From assembly GCA_021647985.1 (NCBI GenBank), contig JAKITQ010000027.1, positions 1-40,061 on the forward strand: a DNA stretch of 40,061 nucleotides, given 5' to 3'. Of this stretch, positions 24,186 through 31,965 are shown piece by piece. The position numbers and the translations under genes were made by a program. How positions within the stretch are numbered: the stretch's first letter is position 1; each line of letters starts with the position of its first letter. The notes under the pieces are model-generated. The model worked only from the letters and a program-made list of their open reading frames with translations, was not told the DNA's origin and made no database searches. This DNA comes from Flavobacteriaceae bacterium. Its GTDB lineage: Bacteria > Bacteroidota > Bacteroidia > Flavobacteriales > Flavobacteriaceae.

Positions 24186-27100
24186 TTGACTGTACTTAGG
24201 TTATTTTTAATATTTTTATCAAAACCAGAAGCTATTAAAAAGAAAATTAAAAAATATCTCATTATTATAAGTGTTTTATTGCTCTTAATTCTAATTTTTT
24301 TAATTGGAATAAGGTATTATGTCAATAACAATAAAAAAGAAATAATTGCTATAATAGAAAATGTTATTAATGAAAACCGAAAGGGTAAAATAATATTTGA
24401 TGCTATTAATATAAACTCTCATAAAGATCTCTCTAGTATTGAAATACAAATTTTAAACCTGTCATTATTAGATTCATTATATTCTCAACACCATAGAAAA
24501 ACTGCTTTTTTTCAAGAAGTTAATGCAACCATTTCATTAGTTGACATACTCAATAATAAAATTAAAATAAAATCTGTTTCGGTTAAAAAAGGTCAATTAA
24601 ATATTTTTGTAGATGAAGACCATTATACCAACACTTATGTTTTTGGTGCAAATACAGTAAATGATGATTCAGAATCAGATTTAAAAATTATCGGTAATGA
24701 TGTTGATGTATTTATAGAAGACATTGATTTCGAAAAACTGGTTATTCCTAGATTAGAGATAGACATTTTCATGAAAGAAATGGGTTTTAATTTAGACAAG
24801 GGAACTTTTTTTAATAATGTAAGATGTGTAGGGAGTATGCAACCTATAATAGATACAGATAAAAAAACTATAGAAATTCCTAATTTTCAGATGAGTATTG
24901 GTGATCAGAAATTTGAAATATCATCATTTATCAACACCAAAGAGAATAAATATAAGTTTCACTTGTCTATAAAAGAAGCCAATTATAATAAAACCATACG
25001 TTTATTATCTGGAAATATTGAAAGCAAATTAGCAAATTTTAGTTTGTCAAAACCCTTTGAAGCAAAAGCAGAGATTTCAGGAATCTTTAAATATAGAAGT
25101 AAGCCTAAAATAGAAATAGAATATTCTATCCAAAATAATGAAATTATTTATCACGAAGATAGCATATATTTAAAAAATGTGTCGCTTAACGGTACTTTTA
25201 AAAACAGCATTTATCAAGGTGATAGTATTAAAACAGAAAACCGTAAGAATTTTACCAATATTCTTAATGACTTCAATGGTTTCTATAAAAATATTCCATT
25301 TCAAATTAATAATTTAACATTAATAAACGAATTTTCAAAGCCTAAATTTCTAAGGGTAGATTATAAATTAGAGGGCAAAGTAAAGTTCTTGAATGATATA
25401 ATTTCAAGTGGAGATTATAAATTTGCCAATGGGAAATTTTTTATAAACGGGACTTTTAATAATTATTTTAATTCTTTATCTGAAATTTTTAAATTGTCTA
25501 AAATCAACATGGAAAGCTCTAATTTGATTGTAAAAAGCAGGCATAATTCCAATCAATTTAACATTCCCCATTTGGCATTAGAGATGAACATCAATAATGC
25601 AGAAATAAAAGAGCTAATAGTTAAAATGAATACCAATGAAAGCCTACGAATAAACGGAATTATAAAAAATTTCAGCACATTATTTTTAGATGAGGATTAT
25701 AACAAACCAGTAATTTCGACATTAAATATTTCTTCTGATTATATAAACTTTAACTCTTTGTTACAATCTTTTGGAGCACATAAAAAGCAAACACAAAGTA
25801 AAAACCTTAAGGATGTTAAACACTCTATAAATACCTTGGCAAAAAAATTCAACCCTAATCTTAACTTTTCTGTACAGAAACTAGATTTTTCGGACACCCA
25901 ATTTAAAAACATTAAACTTATAGCCCATTATCAAAAAAATAGATTAAACATTCAAGAAATAAGCGGCAATTACAAAGATGGTAAAGCAAAAGCTACACTT
26001 GATATTGAATTGAGCCCTAGAAAAGACAGTAATAATGAAGAAACATTATACCTAAATTTACTTTTAAATGTAAATGGAAAAATTGAGCACTGGGCAGAAA
26101 TCTTACAAAGTGAGAATTTCTTTTTTAAACATGCGAATTATAACTTAATTGTAAATTTTTCAAATGAGGCCAAAGCACTAAAAGATCTTGTTGAAAAATC
26201 AAAAATAGAGTTTCATGTACAAGAAGGGAGCATGTTGTATAAGCCAACTGGTTTAACCCTGCCATTTAAAAACATATCATTAAGTATGCAAAATAAAAAT
26301 GCATATTTAAAAGATTTTGAATTAAAATTACCAAACAACCAAACTGTACATTTAAAAGGACAACTGGACAATTTTATCGATTTATTTAACAATACCGATG
26401 CAACTAAAAATGTTAAATCTTCAATAACAATTTCTTCTAAAAATATAGAATTTAGTAACTTTGTAAATGCATTTAATCCTAACCATAAAAAGAATTCTCA
26501 ACAGAATAATGTAAAAATTATTTTAAAAGATTTATATGCAAAATTTAACCCTACGGTTTCCTTAAAAATAGATAACCTTAGTTATAAGAATGTGAGTTTA
26601 GAAAAAGTAAATGCTAATTTAAATTTTAAAGGATTAAGCACATTAAGTTTTAACAATGTATATTTCTATTACTTTAACAAAAAAGTGACATTAGAAGCAC
26701 AATTTAATTTAAACCACCCAACACAAACTAATTTTAACACAAACTTATCTTTAGATGATATTGCTATAGAAAACATGCTAAAAACTTTTAATAATTTTGG
26801 TTACACCCAATTGAACCCACCAACAGAAATAACAGGAGTTGTAAATGCCAATGCCTTTTTTAAAGGAGTAATAGATGATACTAATGGAGTGTTATACAAC
26901 ACGATAGAAGCCGATTTAGATTATAATATTAAGCAATTAAGGGTTAAAAATTTTAAACCGCTTATTGAAGCCGCTAATTTAATTTTTAGAAAAGAAAGGT
27001 TTGAGGATGTGAGGTTTGTTAACATTAACAGCTCTTTAAATGTTAAAAATAACATTATAAACTTACCCCAAACCAATGTGCAGTCTACTGCCTTTGATTT

Positions 27101-27320
27101 TTTTATTGAAGGTGATATAGAGAACTCAATTCATACAGACCTTTGGATTTCTATTCCTTTATCGAATATTAAAAGAAGAGACTTAACCAAAATACCCAAT
27201 AAAAAAACTTTTGATGACACCAATAAAAAAATATATTTAGAAATTAAATCCGATAAAAATGGCAAACTGCATAATAAATTGCAATTAAACAATAAAAAAC
27301 ATTTAAGAACTACAAATTAA
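24186..27320 (+). CDS. AsmA-like protein of the inner membrane/periplasm
   Basis: About 1044 residues. One membrane segment at about 24-46 (YLIIISVLLLLILIFLIGI) is followed by a very large, beta-rich periplasmic part. The last about 200 residues match the AsmA C-terminal type (TEITGVVNANAFFKGVIDDTN, NFKPLIEAANLIFRKERFEDVRF, then LPQTNVQSTAFDFFIEGDI). AsmA-like proteins are thought to bridge the envelope and move phospholipids or affect outer-membrane assembly. Two stretches of the middle part (around 512-600 and 748-840) resemble each other, suggesting an internal duplication. There is no ATG near the start; I use TTG at 24186, and other non-ATG starts are possible. Confidence 0.8.
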   Translation: MTVLRLFLIFLSKPEAIKKKIKKYLIIISVLLLLILIFLIGIRYYVNNNKKEIIAIIENVINENRKGKIIFDAININSHKDLSSIEIQILNLSLLDSLYSQHHRKTAFFQEVNATISLVDILNNKIKIKSVSVKKGQLNIFVDEDHYTNTYVFGANTVNDDSESDLKIIGNDVDVFIEDIDFEKLVIPRLEIDIFMKEMGFNLDKGTFFNNVRCVGSMQPIIDTDKKTIEIPNFQMSIGDQKFEISSFINTKENKYKFHLSIKEANYNKTIRLLSGNIESKLANFSLSKPFEAKAEISGIFKYRSKPKIEIEYSIQNNEIIYHEDSIYLKNVSLNGTFKNSIYQGDSIKTENRKNFTNILNDFNGFYKNIPFQINNLTLINEFSKPKFLRVDYKLEGKVKFLNDIISSGDYKFANGKFFINGTFNNYFNSLSEIFKLSKINMESSNLIVKSRHNSNQFNIPHLALEMNINNAEIKELIVKMNTNESLRINGIIKNFSTLFLDEDYNKPVISTLNISSDYINFNSLLQSFGAHKKQTQSKNLKDVKHSINTLAKKFNPNLNFSVQKLDFSDTQFKNIKLIAHYQKNRLNIQEISGNYKDGKAKATLDIELSPRKDSNNEETLYLNLLLNVNGKIEHWAEILQSENFFFKHANYNLIVNFSNEAKALKDLVEKSKIEFHVQEGSMLYKPTGLTLPFKNISLSMQNKNAYLKDFELKLPNNQTVHLKGQLDNFIDLFNNTDATKNVKSSITISSKNIEFSNFVNAFNPNHKKNSQQNNVKIILKDLYAKFNPTVSLKIDNLSYKNVSLEKVNANLNFKGLSTLSFNNVYFYYFNKKVTLEAQFNLNHPTQTNFNTNLSLDDIAIENMLKTFNNFGYTQLNPPTEITGVVNANAFFKGVIDDTNGVLYNTIEADLDYNIKQLRVKNFKPLIEAANLIFRKERFEDVRFVNINSSLNVKNNIINLPQTNVQSTAFDFFIEGDIENSIHTDLWISIPLSNIKRRDLTKIPNKKTFDDTNKKIYLEIKSDKNGKLHNKLQLNNKKHLRTTN

Positions 27321-27378
27321 TTCACCTTGTATGTTCTAGTTTAATTCGTAATTATTTCAAATACACAATAAAAATGGA

Positions 27379-28647
27379 TTAAATTTTCAAAAGCATTAGC
27401 TTCATTAATTCAATGGCGCTTACCCTTCCTTTTTCTTTTATAAATTCTCTAGCAGTATTATCACCAATTTCAAAAACTAATGCTTCCATACCATGAGCAG
27501 AATAAAAATAATTACGCGATATAATTGCCGGTTCCATTTTTTTACTTGGTCGAATATTTGGATTGTAATTAGGAATCTCTTTTTTAATATTGTCTAACCA
27601 TTCTGGTACTAATCCAGGCATATTGCCTTGGTAACTGTCGTCTATTGTATAATAAATATCATCCCATGTAGAATGAAAATCAATTCCAAAGTAAAACGCA
27701 CCATTTGTTTCATGCTCTTTTTCTTTTATAAATTGGCTCACAGCTAATGTTTCGGGTTGATTAAATATAGTCCAATCTCTATTCAAATCAATTCCTCCAG
27801 AGTTATGCCTCCAAAACCCGTTGTCAACGCCATCGGGGTTCATTAGTGGAACGACATAGGTTGTATATTTTTTTCTAAACTTTTTCGCTAGTTTTGTATC
27901 AGAACTTATAGTTTTTACAAAAGCTTTCATGGCCAAATATCCTGTAACCTCTGGTGGATGTTGTCGAGATATAACCAAAAGCATTCTTTTGCTATTTTTT
28001 TTGCCAATGGTCAATGCGGTTAATGGTCTTCCTTCTCTACTAAAACCAATGGTTTTACTTGAAATAAAAGTTTTTTTTGACAAATTTTCAATCCACTTTT
28101 TAACATGTTTTGAAGTTTGAAGTTCTTGCGCACTAACCCATAAAGTATCAGAGCTTATTTCTAATTTCATTTGCACTATCAATGCAAGCGATTCCAGACC
28201 AAAATTTTTATCTCCTTTTTCAATTTCCGTAAAATTGATAGAATCTAAAGCAGTCCATTGTAAACCATTTTTACTCAATTTCGGATAATATCTATGTCGG
28301 TAACCATTACCATAAGTAAGGTTTACATAAATTTGTTTTTTCTCTTTAGACCAGATTTTAAAAGCATACCACGGACTAATATTTATGAGTGTATTTTCAG
28401 AAGTTATTAGCACGGTATAAATACTGTCGTTTTCTTTAATAATTCCATTTAATCTACCTCCTTCAAAATTATTCGAAAAATACACTTTGTCATTATCAAA
28501 AGAATAAGTTCCTTTCCATTGTTTTTGTACTGGTTTAGATTTTGTTAAAACCTGTTTTATAGGAGCTTGCCCTTTATATTTAGGTTTTTGCGCATATACT
28601 GTTGCAATAAACAACATGCTTAAAAGAAGGGATATTATGTTTTTCAT
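27379..28647 (-). CDS. Exported M14 family zinc carboxypeptidase
   Basis: 422 residues. A signal peptide is at 1-19 (SLLLSMLFIATVYAQ). An N-terminal beta-sandwich-like region of about 190 residues precedes the M14 catalytic domain. Zinc ligands are H and E in SRQHPPEVTG near 228, and the later H in DFHSTWDD near 325. NPDGVDNGFWRHNSGGIDLNRDW carries the substrate-binding Arg/Asn of the family, and the catalytic Glu is in EALVFEIGDNTA near 395. It removes C-terminal residues from peptides in the periplasm or outside the cell. It converges on the AsmA-like gene across a 58-nt gap and diverges from the sugar porter. Confidence 0.9.
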   Translation of the reverse strand: MKNIISLLLSMLFIATVYAQKPKYKGQAPIKQVLTKSKPVQKQWKGTYSFDNDKVYFSNNFEGGRLNGIIKENDSIYTVLITSENTLINISPWYAFKIWSKEKKQIYVNLTYGNGYRHRYYPKLSKNGLQWTALDSINFTEIEKGDKNFGLESLALIVQMKLEISSDTLWVSAQELQTSKHVKKWIENLSKKTFISSKTIGFSREGRPLTALTIGKKNSKRMLLVISRQHPPEVTGYLAMKAFVKTISSDTKLAKKFRKKYTTYVVPLMNPDGVDNGFWRHNSGGIDLNRDWTIFNQPETLAVSQFIKEKEHETNGAFYFGIDFHSTWDDIYYTIDDSYQGNMPGLVPEWLDNIKKEIPNYNPNIRPSKKMEPAIISRNYFYSAHGMEALVFEIGDNTAREFIKEKGRVSAIELMKLMLLKI

Positions 28648-28722
28648 ATCTAATCGGTTAAAACTGCTACAATTTTACAGAATTTTCTATTAAATAATCA
28701 ATAAACCATAATAAAATTAAAA

Positions 28723-28747
28723 AAAAGTTTACATTAGCGAAACTTTT
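28723..28747. promoter_or_regulatory. 8-bp inverted repeat upstream of the sugar porter
   Basis: AAAAGTTT and AAACTTTT, perfectly inverted and separated by 9 nt (ACATTAGCG), lie 43 nt before the sugar porter ATG in the divergent gap. The size and spacing would suit an operator, but nothing identifies the regulator. Confidence 0.35.
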
Positions 28748-28789
28748 CTAATAAAGAAATCATCGATATAATTCATTAAATAAAAAATT

Positions 28790-30238
28790 ATGACCCATAC
28801 ACCAACCAAGCGAATTAATATTTATTTTATTACCATTGTAATTACCTTGGGAGGTTTGTTATTTGGTTTTGATACTGGAGTAATCAATGGCACACAATAT
28901 TATTTTTCAAAATATTTTGAACTAAGTGGTTTTCTAAAAGGATTTATAGTTAGTAGCGCCCTTTTAGGAGCTTTGGCTGGAGCGATTGGTGCCGGTGTAT
29001 TGAGTAAAAGTATAGGTAGAAAAAATTCATTAATTATATCAGCAATCTTATTTACAATTTCAGCATGGGGTTCAGGTATGCCAGATTTTTTACCAGAGAG
29101 CACCACTATATTGGTAATTTTTAGAATAATAGGAGGAATAGGAATAGGTATTGCTTCTATGAATGCACCGATGTATATCGCGGAAATTGCACCTGCTAAA
29201 AAGAGAGGAACGCTCGTTACATTTTATCAATTGGCTGTTGTAATAGGGTTTTTTGTGGTTTTTTTGGCTACTTATTTTATTGGAAACAACTTAAGTGAGG
29301 AGCAAAATATAGCATTTGGATGGAGACGAATGTTTTGGTCAGAATTAATTCCAGCCATCGCATTTTTGGGACTATTATTTTTTGTACCCAAGAGTCCACG
29401 TTGGTTAATGATCAAAGGAAAAGAAGCAGAAGCAAAGATGATATTAACACAAATTCATGGCAAAGAAATCGCCGATAAAGAATTTGTTGAAATACAAGAA
29501 TCTATTCATAAAGATAAGAGTTCTACTAAAGTTTCTATTTTTAGTAAATCTTTATTACCAATTATTATTATAGGAACTGTATTATCAGCCTTACAACAAT
29601 TTACAGGTATCAATGCAGTACTTTATTATGGAGCAGATATTTTTGAACAAGCTTTAGGCTTTGGTAAAGAAGATATTTTATTGCAACAAATACTATTAGC
29701 GACTGTTAATTTACTTTTCACATTTATAGCCATGTATATGGTAGATAAATTGGGAAGAAAACCCTTATTGATGATAGGTGGTTTTGGTATGTTAATTGGT
29801 TTTTTAATGATGGGCTTTACTTTGTATTTAAGTGATTACTCAAATCTAAATGCAGCAGGTTTGCCTGCCATATCACAAAGTGAAGGAATCATTAGTTTGA
29901 TAGGGGTTTTAATTTTTATAGGTGCCTTTGCAATGTCAATGGGGCCAGTTGTTTGGGTAATATTATCAGAAATATTTCCTAATAGAATACGTAGTGTGGC
30001 TATGTCTATCGCAGTAGCGGTACAATGGTTGGCAAATTATTTTGTATCACAAACTTTTCCTATGATTGTAGATAGTGATGTTAATAAATTACAAGTAGAT
30101 GGAGGGGTTTGGAACAATGCATTACCTTACTTTTTATTTTCAGGATTTATCGTAATCATCATATTATTTGTATGGAAATTTATCCCTGAAACTAAAGGGA
30201 AAACTTTGGAAGAAATGGAAACTTTGTTTGAAAAATAA
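28790..30238 (+). CDS. Sugar porter family MFS transporter
   Basis: 482 residues with twelve membrane segments. The sugar porter signatures are complete: GGLLFGFDTGVINGTQYYF near the start, GRKNSLIISA in the first cytoplasmic loop, the PKSPRWLM motif after helix 6, QQFTGINAVLYYGADIF in helix 7, DKLGRKPLLM, and PETKGKTLEEME at the end. It imports a monosaccharide, usually with a proton, and resembles XylE/GlcP-type proteins; the QQFTGIN helix fits hexoses or xylose. No sugar-degrading enzymes are adjacent, although a Gfo/Idh oxidoreductase is elsewhere in the window. The ATG at 28790 directly precedes the first helix. Confidence 0.94.
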   Translation: MTHTPTKRINIYFITIVITLGGLLFGFDTGVINGTQYYFSKYFELSGFLKGFIVSSALLGALAGAIGAGVLSKSIGRKNSLIISAILFTISAWGSGMPDFLPESTTILVIFRIIGGIGIGIASMNAPMYIAEIAPAKKRGTLVTFYQLAVVIGFFVVFLATYFIGNNLSEEQNIAFGWRRMFWSELIPAIAFLGLLFFVPKSPRWLMIKGKEAEAKMILTQIHGKEIADKEFVEIQESIHKDKSSTKVSIFSKSLLPIIIIGTVLSALQQFTGINAVLYYGADIFEQALGFGKEDILLQQILLATVNLLFTFIAMYMVDKLGRKPLLMIGGFGMLIGFLMMGFTLYLSDYSNLNAAGLPAISQSEGIISLIGVLIFIGAFAMSMGPVVWVILSEIFPNRIRSVAMSIAVAVQWLANYFVSQTFPMIVDSDVNKLQVDGGVWNNALPYFLFSGFIVIIILFVWKFIPETKGKTLEEMETLFEK

Positions 30239-30335
30239 GTGGATAAGAACAGTTTTTGCTTCAAAGATTTTAGGATATTTTGCAGAGATACGAAACAATT
30301 AGTTATAGTTATTTCCTCTTAGCCACATAACTGGA

Positions 30336-30343
30336 TAATTTTG
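30336..30343 (+). promoter_or_regulatory. Possible -7 element upstream of the sigma factor gene
   Basis: TAATTTTG matches TAnnTTTG. It would give a leader of about 100-150 nt for the sigma/anti-sigma-like pair. No TTG is seen at the right distance. The rest of the 210-nt gap holds nothing else I can support. Confidence 0.35.
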
Positions 30344-30496
30344 TAAGTCAGATTCGTTAATTACATTTTTGAACCTTTTACAACACTTTGTGTAATTTTA
30401 AGTTATGCATGTTAAATTGTGATTTAAGTCCTTATAGGTATAATTTTTATGAAAGAAATAAGATTGTTTTTAATTTTATTTCTTTTCTTTGCTGAA

Positions 30497-31051
30497 ATGG
30501 GGGTACAAGATTCAAATAATATTATTGAATTATTAAAGCAGAGTGATAAAGCGACTTTAGAAAAAATTTATATTGAAAATAGAGAAACCTTTATCAATTT
30601 TGCGAAAAAATACAATATTGAAAAATATGATGCTGCTGATATTTATCAGGATGCCATCATTGCCCTTCAAGAAAATGCTATAAGTGGTAAGTTAAATGAT
30701 TTAAAAAGTAATATTTCAACTTATTTATTTGCCATAGGTAAATACAAAATTTTTCACTCCCATCGAAAAAATTCTAAAATTGAATATAATAATGATATTG
30801 AATTAGAAGAAAAAAGTTTAAATTTAGATGTTAACTTTATAGAATCAGAATTAACTAATAAACAGAGGGTACTTAAAAAGTATTTTATTAAATTGGGAGA
30901 ACGTTGTAAAAGTGTATTGAGCTTATTTTATTATCAGGGTTATACTTTAGATGAAATAACGGAAATTTTGGATTATAGTGATAAAAAAGTTTTAAAAAGT
31001 CAAAAATCCAGATGCATGAAGCAACTTAAAAAGATGGTTAATAAAACATGA
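30497..31051 (+). CDS. RNA polymerase sigma factor, ECF-like sigma-70 family
   Basis: 184 residues from ATG 30497 (MGVQDSNNIIELL). An ATG at 30449 would add a hydrophobic leader (RLFLILFLFFAE) unlike a sigma factor, and relatives begin near the NNIIELLK segment. Region 2 is about FINFAKKYNIEKYDAADIYQ through STYLFAIGKYKIFHSH (core and -10 binding). Region 4 is CKSVLSLFYYQGYTLDEITE through KSQKSRCMKQLKK (a helix-turn-helix for the -35 region). There is no region 3 or 1.1. It overlaps the next gene by 4 nt (ATGA), so the two are translationally coupled, as with a sigma factor and its antagonist. Confidence 0.85.
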   Translation: MGVQDSNNIIELLKQSDKATLEKIYIENRETFINFAKKYNIEKYDAADIYQDAIIALQENAISGKLNDLKSNISTYLFAIGKYKIFHSHRKNSKIEYNNDIELEEKSLNLDVNFIESELTNKQRVLKKYFIKLGERCKSVLSLFYYQGYTLDEITEILDYSDKKVLKSQKSRCMKQLKKMVNKT

Positions 31052-31797
31052 TGAACGACTTTGAATTAATAGATAAATATTTTGAAAATAATTTGACGCC
31101 TAAGGAGCAACGAATTTTTAATGAATTGTTAAATAATAACGAAGATTTTAAAGAGGAGTTTCTCTTTCAAAAAGATTTGAAAAAGATCATCGCTTTAGAT
31201 CAAAGAGAGAATTTGAAATCAACCCTTCAAGGGTTTGAGAATAAAATTGAAAAGGAGGTTAAAATATTATTTTTACCAAAAAAATGGTTTGCCGCAGCAT
31301 CTATAATTCTTTTATTAGGATTGGGAACTTGGTTTGTAAACGATACTTATTTCCCATCCAATCAAAAAATTTATGCAACTAATTTTGTGGCCTATCGTAA
31401 TATAATTCAACCAGTAGTTAGGAGTAGTGAAGTAAATACCATTGAATATAAAGCTTTCGTTGCTTATGAAAATAGAGAGTGTCATAAAGCTTTAAACTTA
31501 TTTAATTCTACTGTAAATTCAAAAGAAGAATATATTCAGTTTTATAAGGCGATGTGCTATTTATCTTTAAGTAAACCGTCAAACGCAATTAATTTGTTAT
31601 TACCAATAGCAACTTCAACTAACAAAAATGATTCAAAAATAAATTTTAAAGAAATTGCAAATTGGTACCTGGCATTGGCCTATTTGAAAAATGAAGAAAA
31701 ACAAAAAGCAATATCTCAATTTTCATTCATAGCAAATCACCCAGATAATTACTTTAAAAAAGAAGAAGCGAATAAAATATTAAATTATTTGAATTAA
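31048..31797 (+). CDS. Membrane TPR protein, probable anti-sigma partner
   Basis: 249 residues. The cytoplasmic part (1-78) starts MMNDFELIDKYFENNLTPKE and then QRIFNELLNNNEDFKEEF, the zinc-finger-free helical pattern seen at the N-terminus of many Bacteroidota anti-sigma factors. One membrane segment lies at about 80-98 (WFAAASIILLLGLGTWFV). The periplasmic part contains TPR-like helices (YKAFVAYENRECHKALNLFN, IQFYKAMCYLSLSKPSNAINLL, WYLALAYLKNEEKQKAISQF). Overlap with the sigma gene and this topology suggest it holds the sigma factor and senses an envelope signal through the TPRs. The role is inference; no binding residue is known. Confidence 0.75.
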   Translation: MMNDFELIDKYFENNLTPKEQRIFNELLNNNEDFKEEFLFQKDLKKIIALDQRENLKSTLQGFENKIEKEVKILFLPKKWFAAASIILLLGLGTWFVNDTYFPSNQKIYATNFVAYRNIIQPVVRSSEVNTIEYKAFVAYENRECHKALNLFNSTVNSKEEYIQFYKAMCYLSLSKPSNAINLLLPIATSTNKNDSKINFKEIANWYLALAYLKNEEKQKAISQFSFIANHPDNYFKKEEANKILNYLN

Positions 31798-31807
31798 ATT
31801 TTTTTTC

Positions 31808-31965
31808 GTGAGACTCTAAAAAATTAATTTCAATTTTTTAGTTAGTCGAACTAATCCCGCTTTTTTCAGCGGGATCTTGGTTAACCTGCAGGCAGATACC
31901 ATGGACCCTTGGGTCGATTCCTATTATTGGATTCAGAGCTTGCCCTGAGGTTTAATACCTTTTAT
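31808..31965 (+). repeat. Structured intergenic repeat, copy 2
   Basis: This is the shortest copy (about 158 bp). Hairpin arms: CTAAAAAATT/AATTTTTTAG (31816-31825 and 31832-31841, perfect), TTAGTT/AACTAA (31838-31843 and 31849-31854), CCCGCT/AGCGGG (31856-31861 and 31868-31873) with a plain 6-nt loop, CTGC/GCAG (31886-31895), and GACCC/GGGTC (31904-31915). It fills the gap between the anti-sigma-like and CHAT genes. Its 3' end supplies the stop codon and last codons of the CHAT gene. Confidence 0.8.

Noticed and set aside
31808..31965. Repeat copy 2 as a plain transcription terminator between convergent genes
   Set aside because: The same sequence occurs upstream of kbl and of the DUF3109 gene, where a terminator for a preceding gene is not needed, so a general repeat is the better description.
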